Notes: a model not told the origin generated them from the sequence alone. 64,000 nt of DNA from JACDAN01 sp035707105 (GCA_035707105.1 DASSUI010000032.1:1-64000); one strand, 5' to 3'; shown: positions 49,132-58,170, counted from the first letter of the stretch. Numbers and translations are program-made.

Positions 49132-51387
49132 CTACTTCGTGATCTTGACGAAGAAGTACCCGGCCTTCGTTCCGTTGAGGTACACGCTGGCCTGGTAGCA
49201 GGTGCTCGCCTTCATCGCGAACGAGGACGTGTCGAGGTTGTAGATCCAGAACCCGCTGAGGGAATCCCAGCGGAACTGGAGACCAGTGTTCGAGGCGCCG
49301 GCTGCGTAGGCCTCGATGTCGTCGACCTCCGTCGTGAACGTGCACGACGTGGTCGCGACGCCGATCGTGACCGCCCCGCCGGCCGTGTTCAGGTCGGTCT
49401 GCGGTACGCCGTCGTAGAGGAGCTGCACCTTGACCGGGATGACGCGGCCGAGCTTCGCGATGTTGACCGTCGGCCGGCCGTTGATCGGCTGCAGGAACGT
49501 CGCGCCGACGACGTGGTACGGGCACGAGACGCTCGCGGAGCGGCCCGCGTCGTCGTAGCCCGTCAGCGTGACCGAGCCGCCGTTCGGGTTCGTCGCCGCA
49601 GCGGTGACGCTCGCGGCTGCCGGCCCCGAGATCGAGTCGCTCACCGACGCGCTGACCGTGCCGAGCTGGCCGACCATGAACGTCGGGGTCGTGCCGCACT
49701 GGAGCACGGGATCCGAGAGGTCGACCTTGACGGGGCCGACCGAGTCGCTCGCGGAGTTGTCGGCGACGTCGACAGCGCCCCCGGTGACCGTCTCACCGGC
49801 CGCGCTCTCACCGAGCGTCGCCGGACCCGTGCAGGTGGCGACACCCGAGAGGGAGTCGTTGCACGAGAACGAGACGGTCGGGGCGGTGACATACCAGCCG
49901 TTTGACCCGTTCGGCGCCGCCGGAGCGATGGAGCCGACGATCGAGGGGGCGACCTTGTCGATGTTGATCCCATCGACCGTCACGCTCTCGCTGTTCCCGG
50001 CCTTGTCCGTCGCGGTTCCGGTCGCGGTCTGACCCGCCGCGTTCGACGAGAGCACCTGGTCGGGGCCGCACGAAGCGATCTTGGAGAGGCCGTCGGCGCA
50101 CTGGAACGAGACCGTGACGTCCTCGTTGTTCCAGCCCGCACCGTTCGCTGCCGGCGACGGCGTGCCGCTGATCGTGGGCTTGGTTCTGTCGATATTGACC
50201 GCCGGCCCGCTCGTCGCGTTCGTGAAGTTGCCGGCGGTGTCGAACACGTTGCCGCTCGTCGTCGTCAGCCCTTCGCCCTCGCCCGAAATCGTGCTGTCCG
50301 CGGGACAGCCCGCAGCGAGTCCCGATGTCGCATCACTGCACGTCCAACCGATCGTCACGTTGCTCGCGTACCAGCCGTAGCTGTTCGCCGATGCAGTAGG
50401 TGAGCCACTGACGCTGGGCGGCGTTGCGTCGCGCTTGATCGAGACGTGGACAGGACCCGCAGAGCCGCCGGCGCTCGTCGCCGAGCAGCCGTACGCGGTC
50501 GCGGCCTGGTCGCTCGTGATGCTCTGATCGACGCAGCCGGTCGTGGCGAGCGAGTTCGGCGATTGCGGCTCGCTGACGGTCCAGACGAGGCTGACGTCGC
50601 TCCGATACCAGCCGTGGTTACCGTCCGGAGCGGCGGGGCTAAGGAGGTAGCTGATGCCCGGCGCGAGCGGGTCGACGATCCCGTACGTGACCGATGCGCT
50701 CGCCGTGAGGCCGCCGTCGTCGGTGTAGGAACAGGAAGCCGTCTGCTCGCCGATTCCGTCTGATGCGTACGGCCCCGTGACAGAGCTCAGCGTTGCCGCG
50801 AAGGAGGAGGTGCCGTCTTCGGCGTCCGTGACGTCGCACGTCGCCGATGGAACAGCGCCCTTGTTATAGCTCGCGCCACCCGTTACGCCGATGATCGAGA
50901 TGTCCGGCGGGGTGTTTGGCGGCGGCGTAACGTTAACGGTGAACTTCGCCGCGTCGACGTTGAACGACCCGTCCGTGGTGTTTCCGGTGAGGGTGGCGCT
51001 GATCGTCGCGCTCCCTGCCCCGACCGGCGTCACGGTGACGATCGGGCCATTCGTCGACGTCACGCAACTGGTGAACGTGATGCTCGAGGGACTGACGGTC
51101 GCGACGGACGTGTTGCTCGACGAGAGCGAAACGGAGGCCGTCGTGCTGCCCGTCAGGTTGCAGCCCTGCTTGCCATCGCCATTCTGCGTCACCACGTACA
51201 AACGCGTCGCACCGTTTGCCCCGCCCACTGAGAGCGCCATCGTCTCGGCGACAGCGTCGGCGGAGGTGTCGAGGTTGTTCGAGATGTCGTCCGCGCGCGC
51301 GACGGTGCCCAGCGCGAGCGCCGTCAACGCAGCGACGAAAACGAGGCCGAAACGGCCTCTGCTTTGCGGCTTGGTTCGCCTGGTCAC
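49132..51387 (-). CDS. Large secreted Ig-like/PxKF repeat protein
   Basis: GTG 51387 has GGAGGG six to eight bases upstream and begins with a signal peptide (RFGLVFVAALTALALGTVARA); the frame is open to 51456. The 751-residue protein has an N-terminal region with TSVATVSPSSITFTSC and TVTPVGAGSATIS like a BIG2 domain, then about four repeats of roughly 85 residues, each with DxTxPSVxG, an NGxxGWY or AANGAGW segment and VSxxCxD, a Cys pair and DxAGN. The C-terminal domain begins FLQPINGRPTVNIAKLGRVIPVKVQLL, a PxKF-type domain common in actinobacterial secreted proteins. It has no anchor motif that I see. It is probably a surface adhesin or structural protein. Confidence 0.82.
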   Translation of the reverse strand: MTRRTKPQSRGRFGLVFVAALTALALGTVARADDISNNLDTSADAVAETMALSVGGANGATRLYVVTQNGDGKQGCNLTGSTTASVSLSSSNTSVATVSPSSITFTSCVTSTNGPIVTVTPVGAGSATISATLTGNTTDGSFNVDAAKFTVNVTPPPNTPPDISIIGVTGGASYNKGAVPSATCDVTDAEDGTSSFAATLSSVTGPYASDGIGEQTASCSYTDDGGLTASASVTYGIVDPLAPGISYLLSPAAPDGNHGWYRSDVSLVWTVSEPQSPNSLATTGCVDQSITSDQAATAYGCSATSAGGSAGPVHVSIKRDATPPSVSGSPTASANSYGWYASNVTIGWTCSDATSGLAAGCPADSTISGEGEGLTTTSGNVFDTAGNFTNATSGPAVNIDRTKPTISGTPSPAANGAGWNNEDVTVSFQCADGLSKIASCGPDQVLSSNAAGQTATGTATDKAGNSESVTVDGINIDKVAPSIVGSIAPAAPNGSNGWYVTAPTVSFSCNDSLSGVATCTGPATLGESAAGETVTGGAVDVADNSASDSVGPVKVDLSDPVLQCGTTPTFMVGQLGTVSASVSDSISGPAAASVTAAATNPNGGSVTLTGYDDAGRSASVSCPYHVVGATFLQPINGRPTVNIAKLGRVIPVKVQLLYDGVPQTDLNTAGGAVTIGVATTSCTFTTEVDDIEAYAAGASNTGLQFRWDSLSGFWIYNLDTSSFAMKASTCYQASVYLNGTKAGYFFVKITK

Positions 51388-51516
51388 AGGTGCTCCCTCC
51401 GTTTTTCGGTCCGCAGTGGGAGAAGCTGTGCCGCCGCCCCCCAGCGCGTTGAACATGAGGCCGGTGCCTCGCGATCAACGGTACGAAGCCGCATGTCGGG
51501 CGCTGACCGCCCGAAC

Positions 51517-51545
51517 GTCCAGACGGGCTAGCCCGCGGTCTGGAC
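51517..51545. terminator. Hairpin upstream of the secreted protein gene
   Basis: GTCCAGAC pairs with GTCTGGAC around a short GGGCTAGCCC palindrome. It lies in the 173-base gap downstream of no plus-strand gene and upstream of the leftward secreted-protein gene; it may be a leader structure rather than a terminator. Confidence 0.4.
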
Positions 51546-51560
51546 CGTGTTGTTGGCCCG

Positions 51561-52184
51561 CTACGGGCGGCGGGGAACCGGCGCCGGATCCGGGGCGAGC
51601 AGCTCGCGCACCCCACGGAGGACGCGGGCCCGGCGCGGCTCCTCGACCGGGACGAGCCCGCCGAGCTCCAGGCGGGCGAGCTCCACCCGCCCCAGCCGTC
51701 GCACAGTGCGGAAGCCGAAGTCCGCGAGGAAGTCGCTCGGGAACACCGTGCGGTGGACGAGAAAGCGCTCCTCCGTCGACTCGCCCTCGACGTACCGGTA
51801 CCCGAACGCCTCGATCGCCTTCCCGCCGCGGTCGCGCACGTCCGCGATCGCCGCTAGGAAGAGCGACTGCATGACCCACTGCGCCGAGCCCTCCACGAGG
51901 TACGCGCACGTGATGAGCACCGCGTCCTCGTCCGGCGGCCCGGCCGGCAGCGCCTCGGCCCGGGGGAAGAGCTCGGACGGCCCGTACTGCATCGACCCGA
52001 GGACGCGTCCGTCGTCGTCCACGTAGAGCGTGCCCCATGCGCCCCAGTCGTCCTCGGCCCGCTCGATCCACTTGCGCTTCGATGTGGTCCGCCCGGCGCG
52101 CGCCTGCCAGAAGACGCAGTCGTGGCAGACGGTCGGCGCGCTCTCGAGCGTCGCGCCGGTGAGGCCGGGGAGTCGAGTCGTCAC
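51561..52184 (-). CDS. GNAT-like N-acetyltransferase with N-terminal Cys pair
   Basis: GTG 52184 overlaps the upstream metallophosphoesterase stop (GTGA). The 207-residue protein starts with PTVCHDCVFWQA, a Cys-x-x-Cys element seen in a group of actinobacterial GNAT proteins. The acetyl-CoA region is around VLITCAYLVEGSAQWVMQSLFLAAIADVRDRGGKAIEAFGY. The substrate is unknown; the Cys pair could bind metal or the substrate. It is the last gene of a leftward run that includes the SdhABE operon. Confidence 0.74.
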   Translation of the reverse strand: MTTRLPGLTGATLESAPTVCHDCVFWQARAGRTTSKRKWIERAEDDWGAWGTLYVDDDGRVLGSMQYGPSELFPRAEALPAGPPDEDAVLITCAYLVEGSAQWVMQSLFLAAIADVRDRGGKAIEAFGYRYVEGESTEERFLVHRTVFPSDFLADFGFRTVRRLGRVELARLELGGLVPVEEPRRARVLRGVRELLAPDPAPVPRRP

Positions 52185-52996
52185 TCGCCCGAGTGTAGGA
52201 GCAGCTCGTAGGCGGCGGGCCGCGCGAAGAAGCGGAACGGCACGAACGTCGTCCCGAGCCCGGCGGACAGGTGCAGGATTCCGCCCGGCCGCTCGTAGAG
52301 CCCTTCGACGTAGGTCCACCGCAGGTGGGCGAGCCGCACGCGGCCGCCCGGGTACGGCAGCGTGATCTGTCCGGCGTGGAGATGGCCGGAAAGGACGAGG
52401 TCGAAGACACCCGGCTCGAGCCGGTCGATCACCTGCGGGAAGTGGCAGAGCAGGATCCTGAGGTCGGCCGACTCGTCCGCGAACCGCTCAGGACGTGAGG
52501 TTCCGCGCCGGTACGACCGCGGGTCGACGCCGACCACCTGGACACGCCGGCCGCGGATCTCGACCGTCTCGGCCTCGTCGCCGAGCAGCCGTGCGGGCGA
52601 GAGGTCGGCCACCTCGGCTGGCCGCGAGAACGGATCCTTCGACGCGGCGTAGTCGTGGTTGCCGAGAACGGCGAAGGCGCCGGGCAGCCGCTCCGCGACC
52701 TCGCGAAGCCGCGCCTCGCCGCTCGGGCGCGACAGGAGGTCGCCCGAGATCAGCGTGAGGTCGGGACGCCGCTCCTCTACCCAACGCACCGCTCGCTCCA
52801 CGGCTCGGGTCCCGCGCGACGGGACCCCGAGATGGAAGTCGGAGAGGTGCGCGATCCGCAGCCCGTCCAGCTCGGCCGGCAGCCGCCGCAGCCGGACCGG
52901 CTCCACCTCGAGGCGCACCCAGCCCGCCTCGAACCAGCCCCACGCCGCGGCCGCCGCCCCCGCGCCGGCCAGACCGAGCAGCGCCGCCGGAATCAG
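52181..52996 (-). CDS. Membrane-anchored metallophosphoesterase (apparent CTG start)
   Basis: The roughly 271-residue protein has an N-terminal helix (ALLGLAGAGAAAAAWGWFEA) then the phosphoesterase sites AHLSDFHLG, LISGDLL, VLGNHDYAAS, LCHFPQVID and LSGHLHAGQI. The family member is a membrane-anchored calcineurin-type enzyme, often hydrolysing UDP-diacylglucosamine-like or other phospholipid substrates. No ATG, GTG or TTG opens the frame before the helix. A CTG at 52996 overlaps the upstream stop as CTGA, the same geometry as the ATGA and GTGA pairs elsewhere here. Otherwise a GTG inside the fold would be needed, losing the anchor. Confidence 0.83.
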   Translation of the reverse strand: MIPAALLGLAGAGAAAAAWGWFEAGWVRLEVEPVRLRRLPAELDGLRIAHLSDFHLGVPSRGTRAVERAVRWVEERRPDLTLISGDLLSRPSGEARLREVAERLPGAFAVLGNHDYAASKDPFSRPAEVADLSPARLLGDEAETVEIRGRRVQVVGVDPRSYRRGTSRPERFADESADLRILLCHFPQVIDRLEPGVFDLVLSGHLHAGQITLPYPGGRVRLAHLRWTYVEGLYERPGGILHLSAGLGTTFVPFRFFARPAAYELLLHSGE

Positions 52997-53886
52997 GCTT
53001 CGAGCTTCTCGAGCACGGGCGTCACCGGCACGACGTGACGCTTGAACCGCAGCTCCGACTCCTCGAGCCCCGCGGCGACCCCGATCAGCTGCGAGAGGTG
53101 GAGGATCGGCATCTGGAAGCGCCGGCCCGTCGACGACTCGAGCTTCTGCTGCCAGGCATCGAGCGAGAGGTGGCACAGCGGGCACGGTGTGACCATCGCG
53201 TCGGCTCCGGCCTCGAGCGCCTGCTCGATCGGCTGGATCAGCTCGCCGAGCGCCGTCTCCTCGCGCGCCTGGATGATCGGGAACCCGCAGCACTTGATCT
53301 TCGCCGGGTAGTCGACCGGCTCGCCGCCGCAGGCCTGGATGATCGCCTCGAGCGACCAGGGCTGATCCGGGTTCTCGAACCCGAGGATCTTCGAGGGTCG
53401 CAGGATCTGGCAACCGTAGAACGGCGCGATCCGCAGCCCCTTCAGCCCCTTGTGCGCCGACTGCTGCAGGCGCTCGAAGCCGTCGCCCTCTGCGATCAGC
53501 CACAGCAGGTGCTTGACCTCGACCCCGCCGGAGTAGGGGGGCACGCCGACCGCCTCGAGGTTCCGGTTCACGCGCTCGCGCAGCTCCTCGTCCTTCTGCA
53601 GCGAGACGTTCGCCTGCCGGAGGTTGAGCGTGCAAACGTTGCAGACCGTCATCAGCGTGTCCGCACCAGTCGCCTCGCCGTACGCCAGGATCCGCGCGTT
53701 CAGATGGAGGTAGTAGTCCGGCTCGGCCTCGTGGATGTCGCCGGCGCCGCAGCAGGTGACTGACTCGAGCTCCTCCAGCTCGAGCCCCACGCGCGGAGCG
53801 AGGGCCTGCGTCGAGATGTCGAGCTCCTTCGCCGACAGCGCGGCGAGACAGCCCTTGTAGTAGGCGACCTTCAGAGGCTCCGACAT
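52993..53886 (-). CDS. HdrB-like CCG-domain subunit of succinate dehydrogenase (SdhE type)
   Basis: ATG 53886 (AGGAG upstream) begins MSEPLKVAYYKGC; the frame continues to 54057 without family sequence. The 297-residue protein has two full CCG motifs: YKGC, VTCCGAGD and CNVCTLN; then FYGC, KCCGFPI and CPLCHLSLD. In heterodisulfide reductases these hold a non-cubane [4Fe-4S] pair or zinc. As the third gene after sdhA and sdhB it matches the SdhABE (type E) enzyme, where this subunit replaces the cytochrome b anchor and may handle menaquinone. It has no membrane helices. A hairpin repeat lies in its leader. Confidence 0.87.
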   Translation of the reverse strand: MSEPLKVAYYKGCLAALSAKELDISTQALAPRVGLELEELESVTCCGAGDIHEAEPDYYLHLNARILAYGEATGADTLMTVCNVCTLNLRQANVSLQKDEELRERVNRNLEAVGVPPYSGGVEVKHLLWLIAEGDGFERLQQSAHKGLKGLRIAPFYGCQILRPSKILGFENPDQPWSLEAIIQACGGEPVDYPAKIKCCGFPIIQAREETALGELIQPIEQALEAGADAMVTPCPLCHLSLDAWQQKLESSTGRRFQMPILHLSQLIGVAAGLEESELRFKRHVVPVTPVLEKLEA

Positions 53887-53924
53887 GATGTGCTTCGTCT
53901 CCTGGTCGTGGTCGGTGGCGCGAG

Positions 53925-53978
53925 CCAAGGACGCAGGGAGCGCCCGTATCGAGACGATACGGGCGCGACTGAGGACGC
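53925..53978 (+). repeat. Palindromic REP-like repeat, copy 1
   Basis: A GGACGC direct repeat brackets a 10-bp perfect hairpin, CGCCCGTATC/GATACGGGCG (53941-53965). The same element occurs at 58116-58170 with one pair changed to G-T. This copy is in the sdhB-hdrB intergenic space, inside the operon. Confidence 0.75.
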
Positions 53979-54034
53979 CGGATCGCGACGTCGAGCGCGG
54001 CCAGGAGACACAAGACCCATCGTGTCGGAGCCTC

Positions 54035-55174
54035 TCATGCCTCGCCGCCCTTTCCACGCGTCGGCCGTTTGCCCGGCGTGATGTCCGCCTGCGCCCGGCT
54101 GCCCCAGCCCGCGCCGGTCCCCTCGGGGTTCTCCTCGGAGATCTTCGCCAGCGCCCGCTCCGCCTGGACGATCCCGAGCGCGCCGCGCCGGCCCTCGTTC
54201 ACGACGATGTCGTAGAGGCCGCGCGCCTCCTCGACCCGGTCGGCGACGTGCGGCGGGAACGGCAGCGGCACCTTGCCGTGCCGGAACAGCTTGAGCGCGA
54301 ACTTCGTCTGCTTGACGGCCGACATCACACCCTGCGTCTTCGGCACGAGCTCGGTCTCGCGCAGCCAGCCCGTCGTCTTCGCGGAGATGACGAACCACCT
54401 CGCGTGCTTGGCGCCCATGTCGTGGTCGACCCCGGTCTTCATCGACTCGGCACCGAGCTTCGCGATCGCGTCGCGCGGGTCGACGCCCTTCGGGCAGCGC
54501 TCGTTGCAGAAGTAGCAGCGCGTGCAATCCCAGATCCCGTGTTCCTCGTTGTACTCGTTGAGGCGCGGGACGGCGGCCTGGTCGCGCGGGTCGCCGACGA
54601 ACCGAAAGCCCTTGGCGAGCGCCGCCGGGCCGAGGAACTCCGGGTCGGACTCCATCGAGTTGCACTCGGAGACGCAGCAGCCGCACATGATGCAGAGCGC
54701 CTCCTTGTGGATCACGTTCATCGCCTGCTGGGACACGATCCGCTCACGCTCGTCGACCTCGTCGTAGCCGGGATCGAGCCAGGGCTTGACCGACCGGATC
54801 TTGTTCCAGAACGGGCCCATGTCGACGACGAGGTCGCGGACGATCGGGAGGTTCCCCATCGCCGAGATCACCGGGACATGGCCGCGGTCGACGATGGGCT
54901 TCATCCGCTCCTTGCAGGCGAGAACCGCGCGCCCGTCCATGCGCATGCCGCACGAGCCACAGATCATCATCCGGCAGCTCTTGCGGTAGGCGAGCGACCC
55001 GTCGACCTTGTCCTTGATCAGGTCGAGGACGTCGAGCAGGCACGACCATTCGGGCGCCTCGACCTCGTAGTCGCGGAGCTCGCGCTCCCCCGTCGAGGCG
55101 TCGAAGCGCCAGATCTTCAGCGGCACGGTCATGGTCGCGTGCTCGCTGCGGACGAAGTCGTCGGCGATGCTCAT
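54035..55174 (-). CDS. sdhB: Succinate dehydrogenase/fumarate reductase iron-sulfur subunit
   Basis: The start ATG 55174 is four bases after the sdhA stop; Met15 (55132) is an alternative. The 379-residue protein is longer than usual SdhB (about 240). It has the [2Fe-2S] cluster SCRMMICGSCGM and AVLAC, the [4Fe-4S] cluster CIMCGCCVSEC and the [3Fe-4S] type cluster CTRCYFCNERCPKG. The extra C-terminal 110 residues (KTTGWLRETELV onward) are of the kind found in SdhABE and related enzymes. It carries electrons from the flavin to the quinone-handling subunit. It is the middle gene of sdhA-sdhB-hdrB. Confidence 0.92.
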   Translation of the reverse strand: MSIADDFVRSEHATMTVPLKIWRFDASTGERELRDYEVEAPEWSCLLDVLDLIKDKVDGSLAYRKSCRMMICGSCGMRMDGRAVLACKERMKPIVDRGHVPVISAMGNLPIVRDLVVDMGPFWNKIRSVKPWLDPGYDEVDERERIVSQQAMNVIHKEALCIMCGCCVSECNSMESDPEFLGPAALAKGFRFVGDPRDQAAVPRLNEYNEEHGIWDCTRCYFCNERCPKGVDPRDAIAKLGAESMKTGVDHDMGAKHARWFVISAKTTGWLRETELVPKTQGVMSAVKQTKFALKLFRHGKVPLPFPPHVADRVEEARGLYDIVVNEGRRGALGIVQAERALAKISEENPEGTGAGWGSRAQADITPGKRPTRGKGGEA

Positions 55175-55178
55175 CTGC

Positions 55179-56864
55179 TCAGTAGGTCCTCTCTTGGGGC
55201 TGCCACTTCGTCATCGTCACCGGTTTCCAGTCGAGCCGAACCTCGCCGTGTGCGTCGAAGGTCGTCATCGTGTGCCGGAGGAAGTTCTCGTCGTCGCGGT
55301 CCGGGTAGTCGTGCGGCCGCGCGTGAGCGCCGCGGCTCTCCTTCCGCGCGAGCCCGGCGACGACCATGCACTGCGCCAGGTCGAGCATGAACCCGAGCTC
55401 GATCGCCTGCGTGAGGTCGTTGTTGAAGATCTCGCCCTTGTCGTCGACGACCACCCGCTCGTACCGCTCCTTCAGGCCCTCGACGATCCGTCCCTGCTCG
55501 AGCATCTGCTCCTCGCGGCGGAAGACCCCGAAGTTCTGGTGCATCGTCCGGGCGAGCTCGTCGCGGATCGCCCACGGCCGCTCGCCCTCGGCCCGGCTCA
55601 GGAGCTCCTTGAGCTCGCGCTCGGCGTCCGCCTCGACCGACGGCGGGATGCTGACCGTCGTGTGCGTAAGCGCCCAGTCGGCCGCGGCCCGTCCCGCGCG
55701 CTTGCCGTACGTGATCGTCTCCATGAGGGCGTTGCCGCCCAGCCGGTTCGCCCCGTGGACGGAGACGCAGGCGCACTCGCCCGCGGCATAGAGGCCGGTC
55801 ACGTTCGTCAGCCCGTCGAGATCCGTGTCCACCCCGCCCATGTGGTAGTGGGCGCCCGGCCTGACCGGGATCGGCTCGTGGATCGGGTCGACGGCGGCAT
55901 ACGTGATCGAGAGCTCGCGCGTCCCGTGGAGCCGCTCGTTGATCTTCTCGGCGCCGAGGTGCCGCAGGTCGAGCAGGACGTTGCCGTCGATCCCCCGCCC
56001 CTCGTCGATCTCGGTCTGCTCCGCCCGCGAGATGACGTCGCGGCTCGCGAGCTCCATCGCATTCGGCGCGTAGCGCTTGAGGAAGCGGTCTCCCTCGGAG
56101 TTCAGGAGGTAGGCGCCCTCGCCGCGACAGCCCTCCGTGATCAGGATCCCGGTCGGGGCCAAGGTCGTGGGATGGAACTGCATCATCTCCATGTCCTTCA
56201 GCGGCACCCCCACGCGCAGGGCCATGGACATCGCGTCGCCCGTGCAGGCGTACGCGTTCGTCGTCCCGGTGTAGAGCCGGCCCGCCCCGCCGGTACACAG
56301 GATCACCGTCTTGGCGCCGATCGCCTTTAGGCCGCCGTTCAGGAGGTCCCAGGCGATGACGCCCTGGCAGCGGTCGTCGTCGATGATCAGCTTCCAGGCG
56401 AAGTACTCCTCGTACGCGGGGATGTTCCGCTTCATGACCTGCTCGTAGAGCACGTGGACGAGCACGTGGCCCGTGATGTCGGCCGCGTACGCCGTTCGCG
56501 GCTCGCCCGCGGCGCCGAACGGGCGCTGCGCAATGCGGCCGTCGTCGGTGCGCGAGAAGACGGCTCCCCAGTGCTCGAGCTGGTAGACGTCGCCGGGCGC
56601 CTCGTCGCACAGCACCTCGATCGCGTCCTGATCGCCGAGGTAGTCCGACCCCTTGACCGTGTCGAACGCGTGCAGCTCGGGGTTGTCGTCGGAGGCGTTC
56701 CCGAGCGCCGCGTTGATGCCACCCTCGGCCGCCCCGGAGTGGCTGCGGACGGGGTGGATCTTCGAGAGCAGGGCCACGTCGGCACCCTCGTCGAACGCCT
56801 CGATGGCGGCGCGCATCCCTGCGCAGCCGGCGCCAACGACGAGCACGTCGTGCGTCGCTTCCAC
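55179..56864 (-). CDS. sdhA: Succinate dehydrogenase/fumarate reductase flavoprotein
   Basis: This 561-residue protein starts at GTG 56864. It has the FAD site VLVVGAGCAGMRAAIEA, the flavin-linking His in VRSHSGAAEGGINAA (His42), the substrate loop QFHPTTLAPTG, catalytic Arg in EGCRGEG, and YHMGGVDTD with AGECACVSVHGANRLGGNAL. It oxidises succinate or reduces fumarate and is the first gene of the operon. With an HdrB-like partner the enzyme probably reduces menaquinone in a low-potential form or works as fumarate reductase under low oxygen; direction cannot be told from sequence. Confidence 0.95.
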   Translation of the reverse strand: MEATHDVLVVGAGCAGMRAAIEAFDEGADVALLSKIHPVRSHSGAAEGGINAALGNASDDNPELHAFDTVKGSDYLGDQDAIEVLCDEAPGDVYQLEHWGAVFSRTDDGRIAQRPFGAAGEPRTAYAADITGHVLVHVLYEQVMKRNIPAYEEYFAWKLIIDDDRCQGVIAWDLLNGGLKAIGAKTVILCTGGAGRLYTGTTNAYACTGDAMSMALRVGVPLKDMEMMQFHPTTLAPTGILITEGCRGEGAYLLNSEGDRFLKRYAPNAMELASRDVISRAEQTEIDEGRGIDGNVLLDLRHLGAEKINERLHGTRELSITYAAVDPIHEPIPVRPGAHYHMGGVDTDLDGLTNVTGLYAAGECACVSVHGANRLGGNALMETITYGKRAGRAAADWALTHTTVSIPPSVEADAERELKELLSRAEGERPWAIRDELARTMHQNFGVFRREEQMLEQGRIVEGLKERYERVVVDDKGEIFNNDLTQAIELGFMLDLAQCMVVAGLARKESRGAHARPHDYPDRDDENFLRHTMTTFDAHGEVRLDWKPVTMTKWQPQERTY

Positions 56865-56927
56865 TGACGTCGGACGCTATCGGATGAGCGACCGGCCCGG
56901 CCTCGTAACAACAGGCATCATCTGCCC

Positions 56928-58064
56928 GTGCCCGGCTTCCACGACAGGGTCGACCTGAGCTACGAGCTCACGCACGGAGGACCCGCGCAGGCGCTCTTCA
57001 CCGCGCGTGTCGTCGACCGCGGGCTTCCGTACGTCTCCGCGGCGAGCTGGCCCACCTCGTCCCGCTCTCTGGACGCGATCGGAGAGACCTTGCATCGGTC
57101 TACGGGAGAGGGAGCCGAGCATGTCCTGGCGGAACGCGACGGAACCCTCGTGCAGGTCGACCTGTTCTCCGGCTGGGTGCACGCCCGTGTGGCGGGCGAC
57201 GACTCCGAGAGCGTCGCGGCCACGCTGGCCGAGGTCAAGGAGCTCCTGCCGGCGCCCGACCCCAACTCGACGCACCGGGTCGGCGTTCAGTTCTGGACAT
57301 ACGGCCAGCATGGCCCGATTCCGTCGTACCGCGAGATCTCGGTGCCGGAATGGGTCGACCTCGCCGCCAACTACACGGCGCCGGTGCGCGCGAGCCTCGA
57401 GCGATTGATGCACGGCTTCCAGCCGGCTCACGGCGGCCAGCTGATCCTCTGGCACGGCGAAGCCGGCACGGGCAAGACGTTCGCGCTGCGGGCGCTCGCC
57501 TGGGAGTGGCGCGACTGGTGCGAGTTCCACTACATCGTCGATCCCGACTCGTTCTTCGGCGAGCACGCGGACTACCTGATGAGCGTCCTCACCCAGCCCG
57601 GCTATGCCGAGATGCCCGACCCGCGGTTCATGCGCTACACCGCGATGCCGGGCGGGTTCATGCCCGTGGGAGAGAGCGAGGACGGCGAGGGCAGCAAGGC
57701 CTGGCGTCTCCTCGTCCTCGAGGATACGGGCGAGCTCCTGACACCGGACGCAAAGGCGGTGATCGGCCAGGGGCTCTCGCGCTTCCTCAACGTCGTCGAC
57801 GGGCTGATCGGCCAGGGGCTCCGCGTGCTGGTCCTCGTGACGACGAACGAGCCGATCAAGACGCTCCACCCGGCCGTGGCACGGCCGGGCCGCTGCGCGG
57901 CCAACATCGAGTTCGATCCGCTCACCGCCGAGGAAGCGGGCGCCTGGCTCCGGCAACACGGCTCCGAGGAGTCGGCCGACGGGCCCCTGCCCCTCGCGGA
58001 GCTCTACGCGCGGCTCGAGGGCCGCGACGTGGACGCCCTCCCGCCGGCCGGGTTCGCCGGCTAG
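56928..58064 (+). CDS. AAA-type ATPase with DUF5925-like N terminus
   Basis: The 378-residue protein (GTG start) has a ~150-residue N-terminal domain, then an AAA domain: Walker A WHGEAGTGKTFALRAL (about 184-199), Walker B LVLEDTGELL, sensor 1 LVTTNEP and an arginine finger in ARPGRC. Actinobacteria have such single-AAA proteins with a DUF5925-type start. The function is unknown; it may remodel a protein complex. It diverges from sdhA (63 bases between starts) and is followed by a REP-like repeat before the convergent pckA. Confidence 0.8.
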   Translation: MPGFHDRVDLSYELTHGGPAQALFTARVVDRGLPYVSAASWPTSSRSLDAIGETLHRSTGEGAEHVLAERDGTLVQVDLFSGWVHARVAGDDSESVAATLAEVKELLPAPDPNSTHRVGVQFWTYGQHGPIPSYREISVPEWVDLAANYTAPVRASLERLMHGFQPAHGGQLILWHGEAGTGKTFALRALAWEWRDWCEFHYIVDPDSFFGEHADYLMSVLTQPGYAEMPDPRFMRYTAMPGGFMPVGESEDGEGSKAWRLLVLEDTGELLTPDAKAVIGQGLSRFLNVVDGLIGQGLRVLVLVTTNEPIKTLHPAVARPGRCAANIEFDPLTAEEAGAWLRQHGSEESADGPLPLAELYARLEGRDVDALPPAGFAG

Positions 58065-58115
58065 GAGGGGCTGACGGGAAAGCGCTCGTCGCCAGGGCGC
58101 GATGGTCGTTCCCAG

Positions 58116-58170
58116 GCAAGGACGCAGGGAGCGTCCGTATCCACAGCGATACGGGCGCGACCGAGGACGC
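58116..58170 (+). repeat. Palindromic REP-like repeat, copy 2
   Basis: The element has the same core as at 53925-53978: GGACGC arms, CGTCCGTATC/GATACGGGCG hairpin (one G-T pair), in the same orientation. An extra outer CCCAGG/CCTGGG pair (58111-58178) extends it. It lies between convergent genes, where it could serve as terminator for both. Confidence 0.75.

Noticed and set aside
52997..54013. Extension of the metallophosphoesterase frame through the HdrB-like gene
   Set aside because: The extension is out of frame with the CCG-domain protein and has no homologous sequence; only the part after the CTGA junction is real.
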